Assembly (NCBI GenBank): GCA_018970085.1
Contig: JAGWXD010000012.1
Span: forward strand, 1 to 64,000
Length of the DNA stretch: 64,000 nucleotides
Reading direction: 5' to 3'
DNA from: Cyanobacteria bacterium REEB459
GTDB lineage: Bacteria > Cyanobacteriota > Cyanobacteriia > Phormidesmidales > Phormidesmidaceae
The position numbers and the translations under genes were made by a program. Every line of letters starts with the position of its first letter. The stretch's first letter is position 1. This document shows, one piece after another, positions 24,777-33,685 of the stretch. A model generated the notes under the pieces. It did no database searches and was not told the origin of the DNA. It saw only the letters and a list, made by a program, of their open reading frames with translations.

Positions 24777-25421
24777 ATGGGGGTCTTTCTTTACTTTCTA
24801 CGCCATGGCCAGACGGCCTATAGCTTGACGGGCGGGTACTGTGGTACCCCGGAAAACGACCCTGGGCTGACCTCGGCGGGCCTGGCTATGGCCACAGAAT
24901 TTGCCGATAGCTACGCCGCCCTGCCCTGGACCGCCGCCTACGTCAGCCCCCTGCGGCGAGCGGTGGAAACCGCTCAACCCCTCTGCCACCGCTGCCAGTT
25001 GCAGATGCAATTGCGAGAAGGGCTGCGGGAGGTCATGTATGGACGCTGGGAAGGGATGCACCCTACCGCCGTCGACCGGGAGCACCATGATGAGTATGTG
25101 GCCTGGCTAACCGACCCCGCCTGGTATGCCCCGATTGGTGGAGAACGAGCCGTAGACATTGCCCGGAGATCGGCCCAGGTCTTGGACGAAATCGAACATA
25201 CCCACAGCTCCGGCCATATTTTGGTGGTCTCCCACAAGGCCACCATTCGTATTATGCTCTGCACTCTGTTGGGTATTGATGTCGGTCGTTACCGCGATCG
25301 CCTGGATATGCCTGTAGCCGCCGTTAGCGTGGTGGAGCTGGCGCGGCGGGGCCCCCTATTCCATACCATTGCTGATCGCTCCCACCTGAGTGAGGCCTTG
25401 CGATCGCTGCCATCTACCTAA
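24777..25421 (+). CDS. Histidine phosphatase family protein, catalytically intact copy
   Basis: This 214-residue, phosphoglycerate-mutase-like phosphatase has the catalytic RHG at residues 9-11 (FLRHGQT; His10 is the phospho-acceptor), the second phosphate-pocket arginine in SPLRRAVETA, the acid/base region LREVMYGRWEG, and the distal histidine in VVSHKATIRIML. The ATG at 24777 is chosen over a TTG 15 bases upstream because the fold starts there. The family includes cyanobacterial metal-independent phosphoserine phosphatases; that is a plausible but unproven activity. The next gene, 11 bp downstream, is a paralogue with altered catalytic residues. Confidence 0.9.
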   Translation: MGVFLYFLRHGQTAYSLTGGYCGTPENDPGLTSAGLAMATEFADSYAALPWTAAYVSPLRRAVETAQPLCHRCQLQMQLREGLREVMYGRWEGMHPTAVDREHHDEYVAWLTDPAWYAPIGGERAVDIARRSAQVLDEIEHTHSSGHILVVSHKATIRIMLCTLLGIDVGRYRDRLDMPVAAVSVVELARRGPLFHTIADRSHLSEALRSLPST

Positions 25422-25432
25422 GGACTCGCCCT

Positions 25433-26086
25433 ATGGCCTTGAGGCTTTACCTGCTGCGCAATGCCGAAACCCCGTACTGCCGTACAGGGCGCTACTGTAG
25501 TCGGGATGGGGTGCCACTGACGGATCATGGTCAGGAAATGGCTAACTTCTTTGCCCAGGCCTACCAAAAACTTAACTGGAAAGCCCTATTTTGTAGCCCC
25601 CTAGCCCATGCCGTCGAAACCCTACGACCCCTAACCCAGGCCACGGGTCTCAGCTTTGAATGTCGGCAAGGGCTACGGGAGTTAAGCTTTGGCAAATGGG
25701 AGGGTATGGCTCCCGAAGAGGTCAACTGCAAATTTCACGACGACTATATCCGCTGGCTTGCCGACCCCGCCTGGAATAGCCCCACCCTGGGGGAAAATGC
25801 CATGCAGGTAGCGCGCCGGACTTCTAATGTACTGGCAGAAATTGAGGAGAGCTACCCTGACGGTGATGTGCTGATCGTTGCCCATAAGGCCACTCTACGG
25901 ATTATGCTCTGCACCTTGCTGGGAATCGATGTGGGTCGCTATCGCGATCGCCTGGCCATGCCAGTTACGGCCCTTTCCCTGGTGGAACTCCTGGACTATG
26001 GTCCCTTTGTGCGGCGCTTTAACGACTGTCACCACCTGCCCCTTTACCTGCGTCGGCCCTGGGCCGGCAACGGGTCAGACAGTTAA
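25433..26086 (+). CDS. Histidine phosphatase-fold paralogue lacking catalytic His (probable pseudoenzyme)
   Basis: This 217-residue protein aligns along its full length with the preceding gene product (shared IMLCTLLGIDVGRYRDRL and LREL.FGKWEG segments). The catalytic RHG is RNA here (residues 9-11, LLRNAETPY): the phospho-acceptor histidine is Asn10. The next phosphate-pocket arginine (SPLxR) is His instead (CSPLAHAVET). The distal histidine (VAHKATLR) remains. The reading frame is intact and well conserved, arguing for a retained non-catalytic role, such as the inactive partner of a heterodimer. The 11-bp spacing from the upstream gene indicates an operon. Confidence 0.9.
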   Translation: MALRLYLLRNAETPYCRTGRYCSRDGVPLTDHGQEMANFFAQAYQKLNWKALFCSPLAHAVETLRPLTQATGLSFECRQGLRELSFGKWEGMAPEEVNCKFHDDYIRWLADPAWNSPTLGENAMQVARRTSNVLAEIEESYPDGDVLIVAHKATLRIMLCTLLGIDVGRYRDRLAMPVTALSLVELLDYGPFVRRFNDCHHLPLYLRRPWAGNGSDS

Positions 26087-26123
26087 AGACCGCAGACACC
26101 AGCCATAGCCCCAACTATCCAAA

Positions 26124-26486
26124 CTAAAAGGAGTCTAGATCGAGGGCCTTAGATCCGCCCGCTTCAATTAATCCCAGAATGCGCGCCAGCTGCGACCAGA
26201 TTAGCAGGCCACTTAAAACCGTTAGGGGGCCACCCATGGCATAGGCGACTTGACCAGAAAAGCCAAATAGCTGAATGCCTGAGGCTAAAAACACACATAC
26301 GCCCATACAGATACCCGCAAAGGGCACCTGCAGCTGGGGTCCCCGCAAACTGGCTAGAATTCGAGTAGAGCGATTGCGATTCCAGGCTTGCACCGATTGC
26401 TGCAGAGAGGTGCTAAAGGCATGGCCAGAGGCGATGGCCGCTAGAAAGCCGGCCAGCAGCAGAACATAGGGAGGTTGGGGATACAC
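26124..26486 (-). CDS. Small integral membrane protein, unidentified
   Basis: This 120-residue protein has three hydrophobic segments (about residues 5-22, 54-73, 80-102) and a short acidic tail (ALDLDSF). The N-terminal part contains an Arg-rich loop (WNRNRSTRILASLRGPQ) suggesting a cytoplasmic side. I do not recognise a named family. The apparent start is GTG (26486). It follows rluE on the same strand by about 95 bp and could be co-transcribed with it; it converges with the histidine phosphatase pair. Confidence 0.6.
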   Translation of the reverse strand: MYPQPPYVLLLAGFLAAIASGHAFSTSLQQSVQAWNRNRSTRILASLRGPQLQVPFAGICMGVCVFLASGIQLFGFSGQVAYAMGGPLTVLSGLLIWSQLARILGLIEAGGSKALDLDSF

Positions 26487-26526
26487 AGGCTTAGTTTTTG
26501 AGTACTTGATCTTGATATAGACATAA

Positions 26527-26540
26527 TTATAGCCGTAGCC
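26527..26540. repeat. Dispersed TTATAGCCGTAGCC repeat, copy 1
   Basis: The 14-mer TTATAGCCGTAGCC recurs exactly at 33852-33865. Related forms CGGTATAGCCGT (53018-53029) and CGGTATGGCCGT (63457-63468) also lie just downstream of minus-strand stop codons. This copy is 41 bases past the rluE stop. It is probably a short interspersed cyanobacterial repeat. Confidence 0.5.
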
Positions 26541-26580
26541 ACCGACAAGGGATCGCCACTCCGCCCTCTGACTATAGCTG

Positions 26581-27162
26581 CTATAGCTGTTGCAGACGCC
26601 GCTGTTCCTGGGCGCTCAGGTAGCGCCAATCCCCGGGCCCCAGGTGCTCCAGAGTTAACCCTGCCAGGCTCTGGCGCACCAGCCGTAGGGTAGGATGGCC
26701 CACCGCTGCGGTCATCCGTCTGACCTGACGATTTTTGCCTTCCTGCAGGGTGATGGCTAACCAGGTGGTGGGAATCTTCTGACGATAGCGAATCGGCGGG
26801 ATGCGGGCCGGCAAATCGGGCTCGACGAGCAACCGGGCCACCTGGCAGGGGCGAGTCCGATAGCCCTTAATGGTCACCCCCTGGCCCAGGGCCGTCAGGG
26901 CCTCGGCAGAGGGCAGCCCCTCCACCTGTACCCAGTAGGTGCGGCGGTGGCCGTAGCGAGGATGACTCAGACGATGCTGTAGCCGGCCATCGTTGGTGAG
27001 CAGCATCAGCCCTTCACTGTCCTGGTCTAGTCGACCAACGGGGTAAACCCCCGCCACGGGGATAAAATCCCCCAGGGTCAACCCAGGCCGCTCGGAAGGG
27101 CCTCGGGTAAACTGACTCAACACGTTATAGGGCTTGTAAAACAGCAGGTAGTGATAGGGCAT
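26581..27162 (-). CDS. rluE: Pseudouridine synthase, RsuA/RluE type
   Basis: This 193-residue RsuA-family pseudouridine synthase lacks an S4 domain, like RluE, which modifies 23S rRNA at U2457 in E. coli. The catalytic aspartate is in [17 protein letters not shown], and the downstream family motifs YWVQVEG and [10 protein letters not shown] are intact. The opening [18 protein letters not shown] is typical. The exact rRNA target in cyanobacteria is inferred. Confidence 0.9.
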   Translation of the reverse strand: MPYHYLLFYKPYNVLSQFTRGPSERPGLTLGDFIPVAGVYPVGRLDQDSEGLMLLTNDGRLQHRLSHPRYGHRRTYWVQVEGLPSAEALTALGQGVTIKGYRTRPCQVARLLVEPDLPARIPPIRYRQKIPTTWLAITLQEGKNRQVRRMTAAVGHPTLRLVRQSLAGLTLEHLGPGDWRYLSAQEQRRLQQL

Positions 27163-27432
27163 AGATGGGGGCTGGCCTCAGTACCAATCCCGAGCATAGC
27201 CCGGTTGGCGTCGTCCCTGTCTAGCAACAGACCGCTTCGGGCTAGGGGACAACAGGCCGGAGACCGGCCACAGGCGGCCTGTAAGGGTAAGGGAACTGCC
27301 CCGGACTGAAGGGATGACGTGCAACATTTTATTGCAAGTCTTGTGGAAATGTTTAGAAAGGTCGGGCTTAGAAGCTCTACCGATATGCTGGGATCTACCC
27401 CTTTGTTTCAATTTCTATCGAGAGAGTGAGCC

Positions 27433-27681
27433 ATGGAGACTGCCACCCGATATCGTTTTCGATGCACCCTTACTTTTGGTGATATTTACGGTCAGATTAT
27501 TGCCTGGCTAGTTATTTTATTCATTAGTGTGGCGTCTTCTCTGGCTCTGATGGGGGCGCGTCGGCCTGTCTTTGCCTTAGCCACCATCGGGTTGATTCTG
27601 GTGTTGTCCCTACCGTTTTTACTATTTGCCTTTGTGACTACCCTGGTCAACCATATTGAGTTTCAGCCAACCGATGGCTAG
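27433..27681 (+). CDS. Small two-span membrane protein, function unknown
   Basis: This 82-residue protein has two strong membrane helices (about residues 18-40 and 46-70) after a charged N-terminus (METATRYRFRCTLTFGD), and ends in a short polar tail (HIEFQPTDG). It is preceded by GAGAGTGAG within a usable distance of the ATG, consistent with a ribosome-binding site. It is isolated: divergent from rluE and convergent with the DUF697 GTPase gene. I do not recognise the family. The clear hydrophobic pattern and plausible start support it as real. Confidence 0.6.
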   Translation: METATRYRFRCTLTFGDIYGQIIAWLVILFISVASSLALMGARRPVFALATIGLILVLSLPFLLFAFVTTLVNHIEFQPTDG

Positions 27682-27694
27682 ACCACCCCGGGAC

Positions 27695-29233
27695 TCAGCC
27701 GTCTATAGGGCTGGGCTGGGCCTCTAAGGGTAGCGACGCGGTGGTTTCAATTCCCTGGCTGGGCAGAGCTACCTGGGTAGGACTGGAGCCAAACCTAGGC
27801 AAAGCCTGGGTGATCAGGGTTTGTAGCAAACTTACCTGGCGGTTCTGCAAAATCACTTCCTGCAGGTGCTGGGCGATCGCCTCCCAGGATAGGGCGGCGG
27901 TGGGGGTGCCCGCCAGGGCCGCCTGTTCAAAGTAATCAATCAGGCTCAGGCCCGCCATGCGGGTCAGGTAGGCCGCCCCCAGACCCTGGACCATGCCTCC
28001 CGCCACGTAGGTGGCGAAGTGGCTTTTCAGGACGGCGCTAAGGGCCTGGGTTGAGAGTTCCACCAGCCCTAGCTGCATGGTCAGACTGGCCAGGGTACTG
28101 GCGGCTACCCTGGCCTGCTGGAGAGAGAGGTTAAATCCATAAATCTGGCCCAGGTTGATGATCAATTGGCCATTGATCGCCAGGCTGGCCAGCAGGTCCA
28201 GGCTGGCTACGGGACTGGCAAAGGCGGTTGCCCCTGCCACCCATTGCAGTTGCTCGATCTGGGGCAGGGCGACCTGGCGTCGCACCTGGTGGAGGGCGGT
28301 TTGGATCTGTTCCCTAAGCGCCTGGGTGCGGCGCAGGTTGGTGGCCAGCACCAGGGGTTGGGCGGCCAGGGTTTGTTCCATCACCCTGGGTAGGGGATCT
28401 AGGATGGGGGCAGTGGGCTCCAACTGCTCCACCAGGGTGCCATCTGCCTGGTGACGCCGGACCCTGGTGGGGCGAGGGTTGACCGCAACTGGTACCACCG
28501 GTACCGGTGCCGGTAGTTGGGCGCTGCGGTGTTCTAACTGGGTCAGCAGGGTTTGGCGATCGCCAGGGGTATGGTGGTCGATTTTACTGAACACCAGGAC
28601 CGCTGCCTGCCCCGATAGCAGTCGCTGCTCTAGCCAGCTCTGGGTAGATTGGGTTAAATCTGTGGGGGTGATCAGCAGAATACCGTCGTAGTCCAGGATG
28701 TCGGGGCTGGGGGTAGGGGGACTGAGGCCGGCCCTGGTGCAGCTGACTTCTTCAAACGTCAGGTGGGCCTGGGCCAGATCGGGATGACTGATCAGGGCTG
28801 CCACCAGGGTGGTCTTGCCACCGTGGCGATCGCCCACCACGGCCAGCCTCAACTGCCGCCGGTCTAAGTCAGCCTCAATGGCCTGGCATTGCTGGCGGTA
28901 GGTGGAGGGCAGGGTCGGATCGATAAGGCCACATGCCAGGCCAGATGTCAGGCCAGATGTCAGGGTTAGAGTCTCTGTCTCCAGGGTTTGGATCAACTGC
29001 TGCAATTGGCTGAGTTCTGTGGCCAGGCGCTGATGGTCTACCACCGGCGGGGCAACTGGGCGGGGCCCAGCCGGCGGGCGATCGTGCCGCCGCCACCACC
29101 AGAGGCCTGACCCCAGGACGATAGCACTGAGTAGGGTGGAGCTATCGATAACGCTAATGTGCATTGTGTGTAGTAACCCCAGGGTGACCGATAACCCCAG
29201 GCCACCAATTAAAATGGGTTGCTTGACCGCCAT
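27695..29233 (-). CDS. DUF697-containing GTPase-like membrane protein
   Basis: This 512-residue protein has two N-terminal hydrophobic segments (about 7-27 and 30-48), a coiled region (about 70-100), and a P-loop GTPase-like domain with Walker A GDRHGGKT near 134-141, a switch/Walker-B-like LDYDGILLITP, and SKID in place of NKxD. The C-terminal half (about 330-480) resembles DUF697, with several hydrophobic helices. Such proteins occur in cyanobacteria and chloroplast relatives with unknown roles, possibly membrane remodelling. A 12-bp tandem duplication encodes SGLTSGLACG in the coiled region. It is divergent from the membrane kinase gene. Confidence 0.8.
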   Translation of the reverse strand: MAVKQPILIGGLGLSVTLGLLHTMHISVIDSSTLLSAIVLGSGLWWWRRHDRPPAGPRPVAPPVVDHQRLATELSQLQQLIQTLETETLTLTSGLTSGLACGLIDPTLPSTYRQQCQAIEADLDRRQLRLAVVGDRHGGKTTLVAALISHPDLAQAHLTFEEVSCTRAGLSPPTPSPDILDYDGILLITPTDLTQSTQSWLEQRLLSGQAAVLVFSKIDHHTPGDRQTLLTQLEHRSAQLPAPVPVVPVAVNPRPTRVRRHQADGTLVEQLEPTAPILDPLPRVMEQTLAAQPLVLATNLRRTQALREQIQTALHQVRRQVALPQIEQLQWVAGATAFASPVASLDLLASLAINGQLIINLGQIYGFNLSLQQARVAASTLASLTMQLGLVELSTQALSAVLKSHFATYVAGGMVQGLGAAYLTRMAGLSLIDYFEQAALAGTPTAALSWEAIAQHLQEVILQNRQVSLLQTLITQALPRFGSSPTQVALPSQGIETTASLPLEAQPSPIDG

Positions 29234-29402
29234 GGCAAGGTTTCTCTCCAGAATCCTGCAAAAAAATCTGTGACTTGAATTTATTTTTGCAGACCCCTAC
29301 TCCAGATTCCAGGGCAGATCTCCGCCCTTGTACCGGTGGCAGTCGCCGCCTGGGTCCCTGACCAGTAGGATAAAATAAGTTCGCCATTGCCAACGTGAAG
29401 CC

Positions 29403-31277
29403 ATGTCCTCCTCCATCCCCGCTGGAACCACTCTGCAAAATCGCTATCGCATCTTGCAACTGCTGGGGCAGGGAGGGTTTGGCCGTACCTATCGGGGTGA
29501 GGATCTAGGCCGCTTCAATGAGTCCTGCGCCATTAAGGAATTCGAACCGCAGCAGGACAACGGCATGACGGAGAAGTCCCTACAACTATTTCAGCGCGAG
29601 GCGACTATTCTCTACAACATTGACCATCCCCAAATTCCTAAGTTTCAGGCCATCTTCGAAGAAAACCACCGGCTGTTTCTGGTTCAGGACTACATTGACG
29701 GCACCAGCTACCGCGATCTTTTAAACCAGCGACTGGCCCAGGGCATGACTTTTTCAGAGGCTGAGGTGCGGCAGTTATTACAAAACATGCTGCCGATCCT
29801 GGCCCATATCCACAGCAAGGGAATTATTCATCGAGATATTAGCCCCGACAACATTTTGCAGCGCCGCAGCGACCAACTGCCGATTTTGATTGATTTTGGC
29901 GTGGTTAAGGAGGTGTTTACCCGGGTACAGATGCTGGCGGTGCCCACCCATGCCACCTCGGTTGGCAAACTCGGCTATGCCCCCAGCGAGCAAATGCAGT
30001 CGGGCCGAGCCTACCCCAGTAGTGACCTGTACTCCCTGGCGGTGACTGGTCTGGTTTTGCTGACCGGCAAGGAACCCCAGGTGCTGTTTGATGATGTCAA
30101 CCTGACCTGGCAATGGCAGACCTTTGCGGCGGTCAGTCCAGGCCTGACCCAAGTCTTGAACCGGGCCATTAGTTACCGCCCTGGCGATCGCTACCAGTCG
30201 GTCAGCGAAATGGCTCAGGCCCTGGGATCAGCCACCACCAGCCAGCCCCTGGCCCGGCCAGCGCCGGCACCGGCTTCCCAGGTTAAAACCCTAGCCGTGG
30301 GGCGGCCCTACCAGCCGACCCAGGTGGCGGCCCCGCCCCCCGCTGTTGGCCCCAGGGCGAGGAGAGTCACCGCTCCCGACCCCCCCTCGGCTTGGGAAAA
30401 CCCCTGGGTAGTGCTGGTGATTGCTACCATTCTGGCTCTGCTGGCGGGGCTGGGGGGCTGGCTAACGGTCACCCTGCTGAATCGCCCGGCAAACCAACCC
30501 ACCCCCACCCCTGAAGCCACTGTGGCCCCCAGCCCGGCCACCCCCCCCCCGGAACCAGCCCCGGCCCCGGCAGTTGAGCCAAAGAGCTACGATCAAGCCC
30601 TACCCCTGAGTTTGGGCCAGAGTAAAACCCTATCTGGGGCCCTGGCCAGCAATGAAACCATCAACTACAAGGTACAGGCGGAGGCCGGCCAGATCCTGAA
30701 GCTGGGATTGACCGGAGAGGGGGTGCTGCTGACGGTTTTAGATAGCCAGGGGGAGCCAGTGGATGGGACCGCTCAGCGGGTCTTAAGCTGGCAGGGGGCC
30801 CTGCCCAATCGTGGCGAGTATACGGTGCAACTGCGGCCGGTTCAGGGCCTAAACCAGAGTAACTATCAGCTAGAGGCCAGCCTCAATCCAGCCCCTCCAC
30901 CGGATACCTCCACTGGCCAGCCTAACCCTGCCGTCGATGGAACGGTTAACCCAACCCCTGGCACCAAACCAACAATAACGGAACAGCGGCTACAGATTCC
31001 CGCCGGGCAGACCAGGTTGTTGGTGACTGGCCAGGTCAACCCCGAAGTGGTGCGGCGTTATGTGATTAGTGCCCGGGCGGGGCAAACCATGGTCCTGGAT
31101 CTGCCCAAGGTGACCGGCCCGGTTACCTTGGATGTGCGGGGCCCCAGCGGTGAATTAATTGCCGATGCCGCCAGGGTAATATCCTGGCAGGGACAACTGG
31201 GCCAGGATGGTGACTATAGGGTTGATGTCACCTCATTGCGTTCGGCGGACTATACCCTGCAAATAACAATTAATTAG
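29403..31277 (+). CDS. Membrane Hanks-type Ser/Thr kinase with extracytoplasmic PPC-like repeats
   Basis: This 624-residue protein has a kinase domain at 15-275: GQGGFG (22-27), Lys45, catalytic loop HRDISPDN (143-150), DFG (164-166) and APSEQ (193-197). The usual catalytic-loop lysine is Ser148, a variant I recall from other cyanobacterial kinases. A single span lies at about 334-358, then a Pro/Thr-rich linker and two pre-peptidase-C-terminal-like beta domains (about 390-500 and 525-624). Topology: kinase inside, PPC-like domains outside, suggesting a receptor for an envelope signal. Its stop is followed after one base by the bioD start. Confidence 0.9.
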   Translation: MSSSIPAGTTLQNRYRILQLLGQGGFGRTYRGEDLGRFNESCAIKEFEPQQDNGMTEKSLQLFQREATILYNIDHPQIPKFQAIFEENHRLFLVQDYIDGTSYRDLLNQRLAQGMTFSEAEVRQLLQNMLPILAHIHSKGIIHRDISPDNILQRRSDQLPILIDFGVVKEVFTRVQMLAVPTHATSVGKLGYAPSEQMQSGRAYPSSDLYSLAVTGLVLLTGKEPQVLFDDVNLTWQWQTFAAVSPGLTQVLNRAISYRPGDRYQSVSEMAQALGSATTSQPLARPAPAPASQVKTLAVGRPYQPTQVAAPPPAVGPRARRVTAPDPPSAWENPWVVLVIATILALLAGLGGWLTVTLLNRPANQPTPTPEATVAPSPATPPPEPAPAPAVEPKSYDQALPLSLGQSKTLSGALASNETINYKVQAEAGQILKLGLTGEGVLLTVLDSQGEPVDGTAQRVLSWQGALPNRGEYTVQLRPVQGLNQSNYQLEASLNPAPPPDTSTGQPNPAVDGTVNPTPGTKPTITEQRLQIPAGQTRLLVTGQVNPEVVRRYVISARAGQTMVLDLPKVTGPVTLDVRGPSGELIADAARVISWQGQLGQDGDYRVDVTSLRSADYTLQITIN

Positions 31278-31278
31278 A

Positions 31279-32013
31279 ATGGTAAGCGTAAACGCCCTGC
31301 TGATTGCCGGCACCGATACAGAGGTTGGCAAAACTGTGGTTACCAGTGCCCTGCTGGCCTACTACCGCCATTACCAGCCCCAGCGATCGCTGGGGCTGCT
31401 GAAGTTGATTCAGGCGGGGGTGGGAGATGCAGAACTGTACCAGCGCCTTTTCTTTCCCCACCTGACCACGGCTGAGCTTGTGCCCCAGTCCTTTAGCGCC
31501 CCCCTGGCACCGCCCCTGGCCGCCGCCCTGGAACATCGCTTGGTGGATCTGGAGCAGCTCTGGCAAGCCCTCAATAGCCTCAGCCAAACGCACGATTGGG
31601 TGCTGCTAGAGGGGGCGGGGGGGCTGGGCTCGCCGGTTACCGACGAGTTTACCCTGGCAGCCCTGGCCGGTCTCTGGCACCTGCCCCTGGTGCTGGTGGT
31701 GCCGGTGAAATTAGGGGCAATCGCCCAGGCGGTGGCCAATGTCGCCCTGGCACGCCAGACCGGTCTGGATTTACGGGGCATCATTCTCAACTGCCCCCAC
31801 CCCTGTAGCGACCAGCAGGTAGCCCAATGGGCACCGGTGCCGTTGATGACTACCCTCACCCGGGTGCCGGTGCTGGGGGTGCTACCCTACCTAGCGGATG
31901 CCACATCTGTCGCGGACCTGATGCAGGCGGCCCGGGGATTAACCCTGGATCTGCTTGACCCGGCGGCGGGCTGGTGGCCTACTCTGAAGGGGTCAAACCA
32001 TGGTGCATCCTAG
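31279..32013 (+). CDS. bioD: Dethiobiotin synthetase
   Basis: BioD converts 7,8-diaminopelargonic acid, CO2 and ATP to dethiobiotin. The 244-residue protein has the P-loop variant GTDTEVGKT near its start, LLEGAGGLGSPV (metal/substrate region), and late LNCPHP. The family length is about 220-240. Other biotin genes are absent locally, as is common in cyanobacteria. It starts one base after the kinase stop and overlaps the nanE start by 14 bp, so kinase-bioD-nanE may form one transcript. Confidence 0.92.
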   Translation: MVSVNALLIAGTDTEVGKTVVTSALLAYYRHYQPQRSLGLLKLIQAGVGDAELYQRLFFPHLTTAELVPQSFSAPLAPPLAAALEHRLVDLEQLWQALNSLSQTHDWVLLEGAGGLGSPVTDEFTLAALAGLWHLPLVLVVPVKLGAIAQAVANVALARQTGLDLRGIILNCPHPCSDQQVAQWAPVPLMTTLTRVPVLGVLPYLADATSVADLMQAARGLTLDLLDPAAGWWPTLKGSNHGAS

Positions 32014-32677
32014 TCTGGAGTGCCTGCGGGGCGGGCTGGTGGTCTCCTGCCAGGCCCCCAGCGATTCTCCCCTGCACGATCCCCTGGTGATTGCTGCTAT
32101 GGCGGCGGCGGCGGTGCAGCGGGGGGCAGTGGGAGTGCGGATTGATAGCCCGGTCCACATTGGAGCGGTGCGATCGCGGCTGAGCCAACCCATCCTGGGC
32201 CTCTGGAAGCAGGTACTGCCCCCCTCGCCAGTGTATATCACCCCCCAGTTTCGCCATGCCGAGGCGGTGGCGGCGGCGGGCAGTGACCTGGTGGCGATCG
32301 ATGCTACCGATCGCCCCCGACCAGGGGGAGAAACCCTGGCCCAGTTGATTGGCCAGATCCGCGATCGCCTGGGCAAACCAGTAATGGCAGACATCGATAC
32401 CCTAGACAACGCCCTCAAGGCGGTGGCAGCCGGAGCCGACTGTGTCGGCACCACCCTATTTGGTTACACCGCCGCCACCCAAGACCAGACCCCCCCCGGC
32501 CTGGAGCTACTGACCGCCCTGGTGCAGGCTTGTCCGGTGCCAGTGATCTGCGAAGGGGGCATCGCCTCCCCGGCCCAGGCCCGCCAGGCCCTCGATCTAG
32601 GAGCCTACACTGTAGTGGTGGGCACTGCCATCACCGGTATCGATAGCCTGGTGAGCCGCTACCTGGCGGCCCTTTGA
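32000..32677 (+). CDS. nanE: Putative N-acetylmannosamine-6-phosphate 2-epimerase
   Basis: This 225-residue TIM-barrel protein matches the NanE family: GGLVVSCQAP at the N-terminus, RIDSPVHI, VYITPQ, the acidic VAIDATDRPRP, and the ADCVGTTLFGYT and VICEGGIASP phosphate-binding loops. NanE interconverts ManNAc-6-P and GlcNAc-6-P in amino-sugar catabolism. No other nan genes are nearby, so in this organism it may serve amino-sugar salvage. It overlaps bioD by 14 bp and the convergent phosphoesterase by 19 bp. Confidence 0.9.
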   Translation: MVHPSLECLRGGLVVSCQAPSDSPLHDPLVIAAMAAAAVQRGAVGVRIDSPVHIGAVRSRLSQPILGLWKQVLPPSPVYITPQFRHAEAVAAAGSDLVAIDATDRPRPGGETLAQLIGQIRDRLGKPVMADIDTLDNALKAVAAGADCVGTTLFGYTAATQDQTPPGLELLTALVQACPVPVICEGGIASPAQARQALDLGAYTVVVGTAITGIDSLVSRYLAAL

Positions 32678-33507
32678 GAGCTGCGCACCAGGGTCACCAG
32701 GGTGACCTCCGGCGGACACCAGAGACGACCCGGGGCGTAGCTGCCCAAGCCGCGGTTAACATAAAGCCAGTTCTGGCCTACCTGGTGCAGGCCTGAGGCC
32801 CATTCCCAATGCTGCACCGAGTTAACATGGTCTAGCCGATGACAATAGGGCAGCGGCAGCCTCGCCAACCGGGTCAACCCCAAAGAATTGATTAAACTTG
32901 GGGCCGGCCCCAAGAGAGGCAGCACAATCTGGCCGCCGTGGGTATGACCAGATAGTTGCAGATCAATGCGCCATTGCCCCAGGCTGACGGCACTGTCGGG
33001 GTTATGCACCAGCACTAAGCGAGCCTGATGGGACGGCAGGGGGGCCAGCAGGGGCTGGGGGTTAAAATCCCTGGACCAAAAGTCTGCCAGACCCACCACA
33101 GGGAAATCGGGCCCGAGGGGGTAGATCACCTGGTTCCAGAGAGACTGAATGCCTACCCGGGCTAGTTCTTGCAGAATTAGTTGCCGACCCTGGCGGTAGA
33201 TATTGTCGTGGTTGCCCAGCACCGCGACACAGCCATAGCGACTTTTTAGCTGCCCCAGGTAGGGGGTGAGCCGCCGGATGCCGGTGGGATTGGTGGTGAC
33301 ATAGTCGCCGGTGAGGGCAATTAGATCGACCCGCAGATGGTTAACCCGATCAATAGCCGCCTCTAGCAGTGGGGTGGACAGCCGTTGGCCATCGTAGTGA
33401 AAGTCAGACAGTTGAGCAATGGTGCATCCCTGCAGGTGTTCTGGCAGATCAGCAATGGGCACGGTGAGCCGCTCTAAAGTTAGGGAGCCAGGCAGGAGGG
33501 GGCGCAT
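32659..33507 (-). CDS. Calcineurin-type metallophosphoesterase (YkuE/YaeI-like)
   Basis: This 282-residue protein has the five calcineurin-like motifs: AQLSDFHYD, LTGDYV, VLGNHDN, a central LVHNPD, and LSGHTHGGQ. YkuE/YaeI relatives act on phospholipids or cell-wall-associated substrates. The ATG at 33507 (MRPLLPGSLTLERL) is chosen; the longer frame begins with TTG. Without a clear signal peptide it may be cytoplasmic or peripheral. It overlaps the convergent nanE gene by 19 bp. Confidence 0.87.
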   Translation of the reverse strand: MRPLLPGSLTLERLTVPIADLPEHLQGCTIAQLSDFHYDGQRLSTPLLEAAIDRVNHLRVDLIALTGDYVTTNPTGIRRLTPYLGQLKSRYGCVAVLGNHDNIYRQGRQLILQELARVGIQSLWNQVIYPLGPDFPVVGLADFWSRDFNPQPLLAPLPSHQARLVLVHNPDSAVSLGQWRIDLQLSGHTHGGQIVLPLLGPAPSLINSLGLTRLARLPLPYCHRLDHVNSVQHWEWASGLHQVGQNWLYVNRGLGSYAPGRLWCPPEVTLVTLVRSSQRAAR

Positions 33508-33670
33508 AGGGTGGCCGATAGAAAATGGCAACCTAGAAACAGCGATAGACTTTTACCTTATCAAGGATTAGAAACCAGGAGTAGGGAGGGGCAGGCTAAT
33601 GAGTCTATTGCAAAAAATAAACATCAAACACGGTCTGACACCCTTCTGCGGGTCTGATATGCCCTATCTG

Positions 33671-33685
33671 TCAGACAACGTCTGA
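33671..33685. promoter_or_regulatory. TCAGAC-AAC-GTCTGA palindrome in a 400-bp intergenic region
   Basis: A perfect 6-3-6 palindrome TCAGACAACGTCTGA lies upstream of the minus-strand phosphoesterase gene. Two further GGTCTGA half-sites occur nearby, at about 33630 and 33652. Just to the right are repeated GATTAGA units (about 33692-33717), and ATGGTTTGAACCAT (about 33802-33815) is another palindrome. This looks like an operator array; the regulator is unknown. Confidence 0.4.

Noticed and set aside
28921-28965. Short tandem repeat in the DUF697 GTPase gene
   Set aside because: A simple in-frame 12-bp duplication inside a coding region (SGLTSGLACG), with no sign of a separate function.
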